Part shown: positions 1-5,517 of the stretch, in pieces
Layout of the letters: each line of letters starts with the position of its first letter
How positions within the stretch are numbered: position 1 is the stretch's first letter
NCBI GenBank assembly: GCA_001801515.1
Contig: MGXX01000033.1
Location: 4,913-10,985, forward strand
DNA length: 6,073 nt
DNA from: Gammaproteobacteria bacterium RIFCSPHIGHO2_12_FULL_38_11
GTDB lineage: Bacteria; Pseudomonadota; Gammaproteobacteria; Coxiellales; Coxiellaceae
Direction of reading: 5' to 3'
Notes under the pieces: generated by a model
The model's database searches: none
Seen by the model: the letters and a program-made list of their open reading frames with translations, nothing else
What the model was told of the DNA's origin: nothing
Program-made: the position numbers and the translations under genes

Positions 1-73
1 AAAGAATAGTGAGGCAATTCTCCTGACGGTAATATTGATCACTCACGCAATGCTGCCGAAAGATCAGAATCAT
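1..73 (-). CDS. Possible start of a further minus-strand gene running off the left edge (partial)
   Basis: An ATG at 73-71 overlaps the TGA stop (72-70) of the ankyrin-like gene in the ATGA arrangement typical of translational coupling. The frame then stays open to base 1, about 24 codons beginning MILIFRQHCVSDQYY. No good Shine-Dalgarno sequence precedes it (CGGCCAAA), and the product is not recognisable. A plus-strand frame is also open over the same bases, so openness alone means little. It could equally be chance non-coding sequence; the bases left of position 1 would decide. Confidence 0.15.
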   Translation of the reverse strand, partial: MILIFRQHCVSDQYYRQENCLTIL

Positions 74-774
74 TTTGGCCGAATCATTGTGCCTTGTGTT
101 GATAACTCCACTGGTAAAGACATCGCTTTAAAAAAATCTGTAATGCCATCATAGCGCATTATGATTGCGTTTCCGGATTGCATGATGCGCCCTTCCTGAT
201 ATTGTTTGTGATTATCCAGCTCCAGCTTACCCAAAATTTTATTGAGGACGATTGTCGCTGATTCAATATCTTTGCCCCACATATATATTGATGCAGTGAG
301 GTCATCAACCTGCGTGACAGTTTTTAATAGTTGTGGATCAAAATCAAATTCGTTGGCCACCTTCAATGGTGTCATATCAGGATGAGTTTTTTCACGGTTT
401 TTTCTGTTGGACTCATAAAAATAATATGGATTGAGAGCGGTTTTTTGCTGATATTGTAATAATTTATTAGAAATAGCGGTTTTTAATAAATCAACCGTTT
501 CACTGGATTTTATAATGATATGGCAGGGCGTTCGGCCACCAAATGTTTCAGAGATGATATCATCATCTTTATCTATTTCACTCAAAATATCAAAAAGGCC
601 GTGGAGTCCAAAATGCTCGCCACAAAATATAGACGCAGGATATGTGCCTACAGTCATTTCGAAATCATTTTCTTCATCATCTGCATTAGATTCATTAATA
701 TAAGGTTCTCTAAATTCGAAATCGTGGTCAAACAGCTTCTTCAATTTTTTTTCTAGTTCTGCATCTCTCTGCAT
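70..774 (-). CDS. Hypothetical protein with degenerate ankyrin-like motifs (234 aa)
   Basis: I do not recognise a named family. Two stretches look like degenerate ankyrin repeats. Residues 79-101 have the GGRTPCH turn-helix signature, followed by a second helix ending in VDLLKTAI. Residues 131-152 have DMTPLKVA, then PQLLKT. The N-terminus is charged and probably coiled (residues 1-17, many K/E/L), followed by a very acidic linker (residues 27-38). There is no signal peptide or membrane segment, so the product is soluble. The start at 774 is supported by GGGG five bases upstream of the ATG and by a promoter whose spacing to this ATG equals that of the F-box gene. The ankyrin-like fold and the shared promoter module suggest co-regulation with the F-box/ankyrin gene and a host-directed protein-binding role, which is inference. 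The ankyrin assignment is weak and needs a profile search. Confidence 0.8.
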   Translation of the reverse strand: MQRDAELEKKLKKLFDHDFEFREPYINESNADDEENDFEMTVGTYPASIFCGEHFGLHGLFDILSEIDKDDDIISETFGGRTPCHIIIKSSETVDLLKTAISNKLLQYQQKTALNPYYFYESNRKNREKTHPDMTPLKVANEFDFDPQLLKTVTQVDDLTASIYMWGKDIESATIVLNKILGKLELDNHKQYQEGRIMQSGNAIIMRYDGITDFFKAMSLPVELSTQGTMIRPK

Positions 775-849
775 ATTTACCCCGTGATTAGTTATTATTA
801 TGTTTTTTTAATCTGCGACAAATTATAAATTCTTTACAATCAAAAGCCC
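775..849 (-). promoter_or_regulatory. Promoter and leader of the ankyrin-like gene; copy A of a duplicated regulatory module
   Basis: On the minus strand a perfect TATAAT (827-822) has a weak -35 candidate GGGCTT (849-844) 16 bases upstream. Exactly 47 bases separate TATAAT from the ATG. This leader shares a TCGCA block at +4 to +8 after the -10 box and an ATAATAATAAC block with the leader of the F-box gene (2169-2215), also 47 bases long. Both have CTTTT 14 or 15 bases before TATAAT. The -10 box is seen directly; regulation in common is inferred from the shared blocks and identical spacing. Confidence 0.6.
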
Positions 850-885
850 CTGTAAACTTTAGCAACCCCGTAAACTTTGCTGGGA
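846..885. repeat. Tandem GTAAACTTT repeat with imperfect hairpin; copy A of a dispersed intergenic repeat
   Basis: Two near-identical units lie side by side on the plus strand: CCCCTGTAAACTTTAGC at 847-863 and CCCCGTAAACTTTGC at 866-880. The second unit, extended to 862-885, resembles 2241-2264 (shared CCCCGTAA, then TTTGC, then GGG). A short AGCAA/TTGCT stem can form. It begins 17 bases past the stop of the F-box gene, so it may act as that gene's transcription end and insulate the next promoter, although no long T-run follows. Confidence 0.5.
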
Positions 886-902
886 GGACGAAGTAACGGA
901 TA

Positions 903-2168
903 TCACCTGCCAAGCTTCGCTGGATTTGACTGTTTGTATTTATTCCTTGCTTCACGCAACATCTCCGCCATCTCCGGTTGATTATTCGATTTAGCAGCAT
1001 AACGATCGAGAGAGTGCGGAATATAACCATGCTTCAGAAAAACCTGTATAACTTCAATATGATTATGATGGATAGCCCGACGCACAGATCCTGCTATGAC
1101 ATCTTCAAAATTTACATCATTTAAATCAGTCGCTCTTTGCAGGGTTTTCTCAACAAGATCCGCATGACCATTCTCAATGATATGATGAAATAACCAGGTA
1201 TCCATGAATGCATTGACATTCATATGATTATTTTTTGGGTGCGTCAGATACGCAGTCAGCAACGCATCGAAGACACCGGAACTATGACATTCCACCGCCG
1301 TGGTTAATGCAGCTTCGATGGAGTTAAAATCAGATCCAATCTTTTCAAAGGCCAGCAAAAGATTTGCCGCTTGAGCCTGATTATATTTGGCAGCAGCGAC
1401 TAGTGGATTATAATGTGAAAAAAACTTTCCATCAGCCCCCTTAAAATGATTGTAAGGTTCTGATAATAAAATCTCTATAGTTTCGATGTGATTAAAGCGA
1501 ACAGCCTGCACTAATGCTTCATCGTAAATAAAATATAATTCCGGACCCACTTGATTTATAGATTTAATGACTTCAAGATTAAATGCCGCAGCCAGTGTAA
1601 ACAAATTATAGACTTCGTGCTTGTTAAGTGACAGATCAAAGACTTTTCTGAAAATCTTGTCTATCCAGTTATCCAATATTGTTAGCGGATTCCATGACTT
1701 GATGATATTAACTTCATGCCTGACATATAATTTAATTATCTCACCGCAGAGTGTGATGTTATTACTCCGATTAATATAAAACAACATGTCATTACCATCT
1801 GCATCCTCTTCCTTTAGCATGTCAAATAAGCTATCGCCATCAATATTGAATTTGCGTATTTGCTCAATATCTTCTTCTATAATATACGAAAGTAGCCGAC
1901 GCGAGGCTGAAGACTTCAATGTCGAAAATTTCTTAGCATATAGCGTTCTAAACAGGAATTTATCTTTTTGTCGCTCACTCTCAGGAACAGGAATAGTCTC
2001 CAAATCTTCATGCGGAAAGTACCGCTTTAGCTTATTGATAAACACGGTGTTACCAAACGCAATATGATTAAATGATTTGCTGACACACGCGACATCAGCC
2101 AGAAAACATGGCTCAAGATGGCTGAATATTAATGACCATACATCAGGGACTATTTGGCGCTGAACCAT
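903..2168 (-). CDS. F-box and ankyrin-repeat protein, candidate host-targeted effector (421 aa)
   Basis: Residues 6-50 match the F-box pattern: IVPD at 6-9 (the LPxE position), LIFSHL at 13-18, and DVACVSKSF at 25-33 followed by hydrophobics. F-boxes bind SKP1 in eukaryotic SCF ubiquitin ligases, and bacterial F-box proteins are known effectors in Legionella (AnkB/LegAU13 type). Ankyrin-like helix pairs follow around residues 189-206, 217-236, 253-273, 286-305, 326-345 and 358-381. The clearest are EALVQAVRFNHIETIEILLS and RRAIHHNHIEVIQVFLKHG; they would supply substrate binding. There is no signal peptide or membrane segment. The C-terminus is mixed charged (EMAEMLREARNKYK, then NPAKLGR), which neither proves nor excludes a type IV secretion signal. 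The ATG at 2168 is supported by AAAAGG upstream and a good promoter. Residues 52-185 match nothing I recognise. The ubiquitin-ligase adaptor role is inferred from architecture. Confidence 0.88.
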   Translation of the reverse strand: MVQRQIVPDVWSLIFSHLEPCFLADVACVSKSFNHIAFGNTVFINKLKRYFPHEDLETIPVPESERQKDKFLFRTLYAKKFSTLKSSASRRLLSYIIEEDIEQIRKFNIDGDSLFDMLKEEDADGNDMLFYINRSNNITLCGEIIKLYVRHEVNIIKSWNPLTILDNWIDKIFRKVFDLSLNKHEVYNLFTLAAAFNLEVIKSINQVGPELYFIYDEALVQAVRFNHIETIEILLSEPYNHFKGADGKFFSHYNPLVAAAKYNQAQAANLLLAFEKIGSDFNSIEAALTTAVECHSSGVFDALLTAYLTHPKNNHMNVNAFMDTWLFHHIIENGHADLVEKTLQRATDLNDVNFEDVIAGSVRRAIHHNHIEVIQVFLKHGYIPHSLDRYAAKSNNQPEMAEMLREARNKYKQSNPAKLGR

Positions 2169-2244
2169 AGTTACTACCTTTTATTGTTATTATTATATTT
2201 CACACAGTGCGAGAGATTATAGATCCAGAGGTACTTAAAAGCAA
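2169..2244 (-). promoter_or_regulatory. Promoter and leader of the F-box gene; copy B of the duplicated regulatory module
   Basis: On the minus strand a perfect TATAAT (2221-2216) lies 17 bases from TTGCTT (2244-2239). Exactly 47 bases separate TATAAT from the ATG. The leader contains TCGCA and ATAATAATAAC blocks aligned, within one base, with those before the 70-774 gene. The ribosome site is AAAAGG before the ATG. The -35 box abuts the hairpin at 2241-2260. Confidence 0.65.
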
Positions 2245-2268
2245 ACCCCGTAAGGTTTGCGGGGTTGC
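2241..2268 (-). terminator. Terminator-like hairpin; copy B of the intergenic repeat
   Basis: Read on the minus strand, GCAAACC (2260-2254), a six-base loop and GGTTTGC (2247-2241) form a perfect 7-bp stem followed by TTTT, like a short Rho-independent terminator that would stop read-through before the F-box promoter. A competing stem is possible: AACCCCG (2244-2250) with CGGGGTT (2260-2266). The motif is related to 862-885. Apart from this hairpin, the F-box promoter and leader (2169-2244) and the inverted repeat from 2326, the 2169-2473 gap shows no gene. Confidence 0.5.
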
Positions 2269-2325
2269 GTTTAATAAGCGCGTGTGTATTAGATAAAATA
2301 GTTGAAATAAATTCTGACCGCGGCC

Positions 2326-2419
2326 AAGACATCAAGCAATCTTGCTTTAACTTCATCGGCTCTCACTTGACTTCATTGAGTGTCAACGAAACCAAAAATA
2401 CTGTGAAACTTGATGTCTT
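2326..2419. repeat. Perfect 11-bp inverted repeat with 72-base spacing upstream of the secreted-peptide gene
   Basis: AAGACATCAAG (2326-2336) and CTTGATGTCTT (2409-2419) are exact reverse complements. Nested inside are AAGCA/TGCTT (2334-2338/2343-2347) and TTGAC/GTCAA (2367-2371/2382-2386), so the stretch could fold as a multi-stem RNA or serve as paired operator half-sites. The right arm overlaps the -35 of the candidate promoter at 2410. No known riboswitch or RNA family is recognised. Confidence 0.45.
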
Positions 2420-2438
2420 TATCCGATTACCGTAGACT
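2410..2438 (+). promoter_or_regulatory. Candidate promoter of the small secreted peptide
   Basis: TTGATG (2410-2415) and TAGACT (2433-2438) are separated by 17 bases, each matching the sigma-70 consensus at 4 of 6 positions. This would give a leader of roughly 30 bases before the ATG at 2474, containing GGAGAG at 2462-2467. A weaker alternative is TTGAGT (2376-2381) with TACTGT (2399-2404), also spaced by 17. Confidence 0.35.
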
Positions 2439-2473
2439 CGCCAGCGTATTCATTTCAACCTGGAGAGAGTGGA

Positions 2474-2656
2474 ATGTATAAGTTATCTACAGCTATACTA
2501 TTAGTAGTTGCTAGCAGCTTTGCAAATTCCGTTTTTGCTGAGAGCATCATCAACAAGTTAATCTCAAAACACAGCCCAGCTACTTCTTCTATTGTAAAAA
2601 CACACAACCTGACCAAGCATGCCACCAAATCTTACACCAATTTTTCAGGGACATGA
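2474..2656 (+). CDS. Small secreted peptide, probably frameshifted (60 aa as read)
   Basis: Residues 1-22 form a typical Sec signal peptide: Lys at position 3, a hydrophobic core AILLVVASS, and a VFA cleavage motif before Glu23. The mature part as read would be 38 residues, rich in Ser, Thr, Lys and His, with no cysteines. GGAGAG six bases upstream fixes the start. The frame ends at TGA 2654-2656, but an overlapping frame one base further continues to 2747 with coding-like sequence. Removing one T from the run at 2641-2645 would give a 90-aa protein ending NIFDFLIH. It is the only plus-strand gene here, lying between minus-strand genes with its own promoter. The function is unknown; a periplasmic or exported peptide is all that can be said. 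Confidence 0.7.
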   Translation: MYKLSTAILLVVASSFANSVFAESIINKLISKHSPATSSIVKTHNLTKHATKSYTNFSGT

Positions 2657-2747
2657 TAATTTTTCAAATTCAGCTAGTTCTACACGGCTTAAGGAATATG
2701 CGCGTGATATTAATGATCTAAACATTTTTGATTTCCTCATTCATTGA
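2619..2747 (+). pseudogene. Out-of-frame continuation of the small secreted protein
   Basis: This frame is open from just after a TGA at 2610-2612 to TGA at 2745-2747. From 2646 onward it reads QGHDNFSNSASSTRLKEYAR and then a hydrophobic, acidic end. It lacks its own convincing ribosome site, so it is better read as the displaced C-terminus of the 2474 gene than as a separate gene. Joining at the T5 run (2641-2645) requires skipping one base. A sequencing error, a fixed mutation or slippage-based on/off switching would all look like this. Confidence 0.4.
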
Positions 2748-2769
2748 ATTATAATTAATTTTCTTAATA

Positions 2770-2790
2770 TTGATTCAATTTCTGAATCAA
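2770..2790. repeat. Perfect AT-rich dyad between convergent genes
   Basis: TTGATTCA (2770-2777) and TGAATCAA (2783-2790) are exact reverse complements with a 5-base loop. It sits 23 bases after the extended plus-strand frame ends and 44 bases past the stop of the minus-strand 145-aa gene, so it may be a weak shared transcription end. The stem is AT-rich and neither side has a clean T-run. Confidence 0.35.
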
Positions 2791-2833
2791 GTCCTGACAG
2801 CAATTATACTGAAACCTTGATTAAACACCAAAA

Positions 2834-3271
2834 TTATAATGGTTTTGGAGATGGTGAATCAGAACGAGCGCGCTTACGTCCTGACAGATCCATAGCAGGA
2901 AAACGCTCTTCCAGTACGGCTAATCCAATAACATCCACTAGGCTCATCTGGACTGACTCGTATTTTTCTATGAATGGCATGTTCTCGGTAATAATTTTTT
3001 GTTGGGCAGTGTTGTATGCATACGCGGGTGTTTTTGACCTCCATTCTTTTAAAGTTTCGCATACCAACAAGAATGAGTCGGTTAACAAATTAATGCCGCG
3101 TTCATCATTAAGTATTTTTTGCAAATACTTATCTTTCTCTTTTTGCGTACGGGCTGGATTCAAAAGGAAATCAACTATAATTTCTTCACTCACTTTGTCA
3201 AATGGATCATCAATAACAACTTTAAACCTGGAATTCTTGTTGATAGATGTCATATCTCTTTTACGAAACAT
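2834..3271 (-). CDS. Orphan protein with basic nuclear-localisation-like C-terminus (145 aa)
   Basis: I do not recognise a family. The body (residues 15-127) is predicted mostly helical and soluble, with no signal peptide or membrane segment. Residues 41-57 are strongly charged (RTQKEKDKYLQKI). The C-terminus, GRKRARSDSPSPKPL (131-145), has a basic cluster RKRAR followed by Ser-Pro pairs, resembling a monopartite eukaryotic nuclear-localisation signal with phosphorylatable SP sites. The start at 3271 is supported by GAGGGA upstream of the ATG; a second ATG at codon 7 lacks comparable support. It lies 79 bases downstream of the 390-aa gene and could be co-transcribed with it. A longer plus-strand frame over the same bases is judged a shadow. 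A host-nuclear role is speculative. Confidence 0.75.
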   Translation of the reverse strand: MFRKRDMTSINKNSRFKVVIDDPFDKVSEEIIVDFLLNPARTQKEKDKYLQKILNDERGINLLTDSFLLVCETLKEWRSKTPAYAYNTAQQKIITENMPFIEKYESVQMSLVDVIGLAVLEERFPAMDLSGRKRARSDSPSPKPL

Positions 3272-3350
3272 ATTTCCCTCACATTACCTTAAATGAAAAA
3301 ATCAACATTACGTCATTATTTATCTGAAAGCCACACAGTTAATAGATGGA

Positions 3351-4523
3351 CTATAAGCCAGCATGACGAGAATGTTTAAGTCTGCGGACAGATTCAAGTT
3401 CGTCATCACACCTTTCATGCTTACGCAAAATAGTTGGACTTGCAAATAACCGTGAAGGATTTCTAGCGCAATCAGGCGAAACATCGCTGCTTGCCTGCGT
3501 GTCATCCTTAGCCTCAATAACAGTTTGATTGAATTTTATTTTGGCTTTTACAACCGCAAGTATTTCATCAGCCAAATCATCAATATTTCTATTTGCAATA
3601 CTCATTTTTATATTTGATATAGGCAATGCCATATCATTATTGACTTGGCTTGATGCGTTGACATCTTGCTGGTTCGGGCACAAGTCAAAAAAACAAAAAC
3701 GCATCAATGATTTCTCTGAAGAATGATTGGCAATAATGAAGTCTTGTAGTCCCGATAGGTGTAATGCACCAGTTCTTGCAAAAAACGGACGCGATGCAGC
3801 CAGATAAGCACTGGCCATTGTTTTATCTCTGGTTTTATCGGCGGCCAGCAATTTTATTGTGTGATTCGTAGATAGCGCACTTACATCTCCAGATTTAATC
3901 CTTGCTCTGAGACTATCCGAAGCTTCTCTGGCTACTATATTATCGCCTAATATATATTTAATTGCCTCAGCATCATCAACTCCCTGATAATGAATTTGGT
4001 TGGCAATAATTGTCTGGAAAAATTGTTTATTTGAAGTAGCAGTTAATAAGCTACCTTCAAGATTGGCAATCATGGAATGAATGTTTCTTGCAAACCATGT
4101 CTTCAATTTATTTGGTATATCCTTTTCTGATACACCAATAATCTCGTTATCTGCACCGTACCATGTGTCATTAATTTTTTTACTTATTTCTGGCGTACAT
4201 TTTGTGTCTTGATGCGCACTCGCCAAATCATGTATTTTTTTAAGAATTGATTCAATTACAACAAGATTATTACTTGACCTACAATCGACTAACTCATTCA
4301 ATAATGACAATAATGTATTTAAATAATCGATAGTCTTAGTAAGATTAATCTCGGCATTCCTGAATAAATTGAAAAGAGATTCCACATTATCTTCAGGTGG
4401 CAATTCATCATAAAACGAATCATATCCCAGGTCTTTCAGCTTTGGGATTAAAGCAGTAAGCAAGTCAGGAATAAACGGTGAAGAGTGTCTGTAGTCTATA
4501 AATATTAAATTAGGCAGCAACAT
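3351..4523 (-). CDS. Protein with ChaN/TraB/Tiki-like motifs and basic tail (390 aa)
   Basis: The start is placed at ATG 4523, preceded by GGAG four bases upstream. A TTG four codons earlier (4535) would leave that site inside the gene. In the 390-aa numbering, a hydrophobic strand ends in IDYRH (His13). A helix then leads to LKDLGYDSFYDELPPE (Glu40). Much later come TRDKTMA (231-237) and a hydrophobic GALHLSGLQ (252-260). This order (strand-His, LGY-Glu, RDxxMA, GAxHxxG) resembles the ChaN/TraB/GumN-Tiki superfamily of metal-dependent proteins, some of which are peptidases. I infer membership; it is divergent, and YQGVD (179-183) fits the same pattern. The C-terminal 60 residues are likely disordered and basic (RRLKHSRH at 380-387). 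No signal peptide or membrane segment is evident. It lies 61 bases downstream of the TPR gene on the same strand. Catalytic activity is unproven. Confidence 0.75.
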   Translation of the reverse strand: MLLPNLIFIDYRHSSPFIPDLLTALIPKLKDLGYDSFYDELPPEDNVESLFNLFRNAEINLTKTIDYLNTLLSLLNELVDCRSSNNLVVIESILKKIHDLASAHQDTKCTPEISKKINDTWYGADNEIIGVSEKDIPNKLKTWFARNIHSMIANLEGSLLTATSNKQFFQTIIANQIHYQGVDDAEAIKYILGDNIVAREASDSLRARIKSGDVSALSTNHTIKLLAADKTRDKTMASAYLAASRPFFARTGALHLSGLQDFIIANHSSEKSLMRFCFFDLCPNQQDVNASSQVNNDMALPISNIKMSIANRNIDDLADEILAVVKAKIKFNQTVIEAKDDTQASSDVSPDCARNPSRLFASPTILRKHERCDDELESVRRLKHSRHAGL

Positions 4524-4534
4524 TAATCTCCACA

Positions 4535-4548
4535 ATGATAATTATCAT
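4535..4548. promoter_or_regulatory. Perfect 14-bp palindrome before the 390-aa gene, Fur-box-like
   Basis: ATGATAATTATCAT is its own reverse complement and lies 12-25 bases before the ATG at 4523. On the minus strand it overlaps the -10-like hexamers TATGAT and GATAAT. It contains two overlapping GATAAT/ATTATC half-sites of the kind found in Fur boxes, but is shorter than a full 19-bp box. No convincing -35 was found. In such AT-rich DNA a chance palindrome is possible. Confidence 0.3.
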
Positions 4549-4584
4549 ATGCTCTCTGAAAATGTCGCGTCATCAATAAGTCAT

Positions 4585-5346
4585 TTATATCGAATTACAA
4601 GCGGAACGATACAGTGCCGCTTTAATTTCAGTTGCCTCAGGGTGTGATTCATCACTATAGATATTATTAGCAATCGAATTAGAAAGTTTATATTGCTCTA
4701 ATGCTTTATCATGCATTCCTTTCGCTTCAAGAGTTTTAGCCATACAGCGTCTTGTATACGCAATATTCGCGTGACACATTGTAGAATATGATTCAGATTG
4801 CAGCTGCAGCGCGCATATAAATTCACCGATAGCCTCATCATACTGCCCAAGCGCATGGTAATTATTTCCTTTATCATTTGCGATAATTGCTTTCATCACG
4901 CTGTACTCAATACCTTCAGGATCTGCATCAGACAACGAACCAATACAAGTTAATAGTTTTCGATAATCGTGGTTTCCATTAATACATGGTTGCAATCGTT
5001 TTTCTGCTTTATCTAGTAGTGATACCGACAAATCATATTCACCATTAAAATGGTATGCCTTAGATTCCAGAAAATAATAGAAGGAATGAAATATATCCGC
5101 GGATGATGTTAATAACATCTTTAAAATTTGTTTCCCTAACTGAATGTTTTTACGATTCCAGATATAGTGAAAAGCAAAGATAGTAATGTCTGAATGTATC
5201 AGCTGATTTTTCTGCAAAGCAGTATGTAATATTGAAAGTAATTCCTCAGGATTTAAATCGATTCGATCAGCAACTTCCCAAGATGATTTATCAATATATT
5301 TATAGCGCTCAGCTATATGAGTAAATATGTTTTCGTGACCTATCAT
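4585..5346 (-). CDS. Tetratricopeptide-repeat (TPR) protein (253 aa)
   Basis: Three TPR-type helix pairs can be read. Residues 89-118 contain AYHFNGEYDLSVSLLDKA. Residues 150-182 contain GNNYHALGQYDEAIGEFICAL, the clearest, with the Gly/Ala-Tyr-Asp-Ala positions of the consensus. Residues 194-227 contain AKTLEAKGMHDKALEQYKLS. The tail after residue 230 (SDESHPEATEIKAALYRSA) resembles the kinesin-light-chain type of TPR, with its HPxxA turn. Residues 1-85 are helical and unassigned. TPRs bind proteins, so a scaffold or host-interacting role is likely, but the partner is unknown. There is no signal peptide or membrane segment. The ATG at 5346 has a strong GGGAGAG ribosome site. A TATAAT at 5369-5364 lies too close to the start to be convincing. 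It is followed after 61 bases by the 390-aa gene, so the two may share a transcript. Confidence 0.85.
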   Translation of the reverse strand: MIGHENIFTHIAERYKYIDKSSWEVADRIDLNPEELLSILHTALQKNQLIHSDITIFAFHYIWNRKNIQLGKQILKMLLTSSADIFHSFYYFLESKAYHFNGEYDLSVSLLDKAEKRLQPCINGNHDYRKLLTCIGSLSDADPEGIEYSVMKAIIANDKGNNYHALGQYDEAIGEFICALQLQSESYSTMCHANIAYTRRCMAKTLEAKGMHDKALEQYKLSNSIANNIYSDESHPEATEIKAALYRSACNSI

Positions 5347-5452
5347 ATCAATCTCTCCCTTGCATTATATTAGCTGCAAATCCGCACATGATCACATCGC
5401 CAGACGAGGTGTTAGCGCAGATTCATCAGACCGCACTGACGCTCTGTCTTTG

Positions 5453-5488
5453 TCGTGAGGTTTCAGGAAGCTTGCTGAAACCTCACGA
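5453..5488. terminator. Perfect 14-bp-arm inverted repeat; possible terminator or operator
   Basis: TCGTGAGGTTTCAG (5453-5466) and CTGAAACCTCACGA (5475-5488) are exact reverse complements around the 8-base loop GAAGCTTG. It lies 30 bases past the stop of the 5518 gene and more than 100 bases before the TPR gene, where a terminator would be expected. Neither side has a clean T-run on the relevant strand, so Rho-independent termination is uncertain. The flanking 5375-5460 segment is more GC-rich than the genes around it. Confidence 0.55.
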
Positions 5489-5517
5489 TTAATTGGTCAA
5501 AATTAAAAAGGTAATTA

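Noticed and set aside
788..1030. 80-codon minus-strand frame overlapping the end of the F-box gene
   Set aside because: It overlaps the real gene and continues through the repeat and the promoter of the next gene. Its similarity to the 60-codon frame comes from the shared DNA repeat.
2174..2356. 60-codon minus-strand frame upstream of the F-box gene
   Set aside because: It runs through the terminator-like hairpin and the TATAAT promoter, has no good ribosome site, and part of its product only reflects the intergenic repeat.
2791..2888. Direct repeat GTCCTGACAG at 2791-2800 and 2879-2888
   Set aside because: It is only 10 bases, one copy lies inside a coding region, and there is no extended similarity around it, so it is likely chance.
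2817..3296. 159-codon plus-strand frame opposite the 145-aa gene
   Set aside because: It begins with TTG and has no ribosome site. Its product is rich in Ser, Ile and Phe, typical of an antisense shadow, while the minus-strand frame has a GAGGGA site and fits its neighbours' strand.
4524..4535. TTG start at 4535 for the 390-aa gene
   Set aside because: The GGAG ribosome site lies between this TTG and ATG 4523, so the ATG is the better start.
5379..5400. CRP-like TGTGATCATGTG upstream of the TPR gene
   Set aside because: The half-sites do not have the TGTGA-N6-TCACA spacing, and the symmetry is only a central TGATCA.
5388..5492. 34-codon plus-strand frame beginning MITSPDEVLAQIHQ
   Set aside because: The sequence looks mildly protein-like, but there is no ribosome site and the last third is the inverted repeat. 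A decayed gene remnant remains possible.
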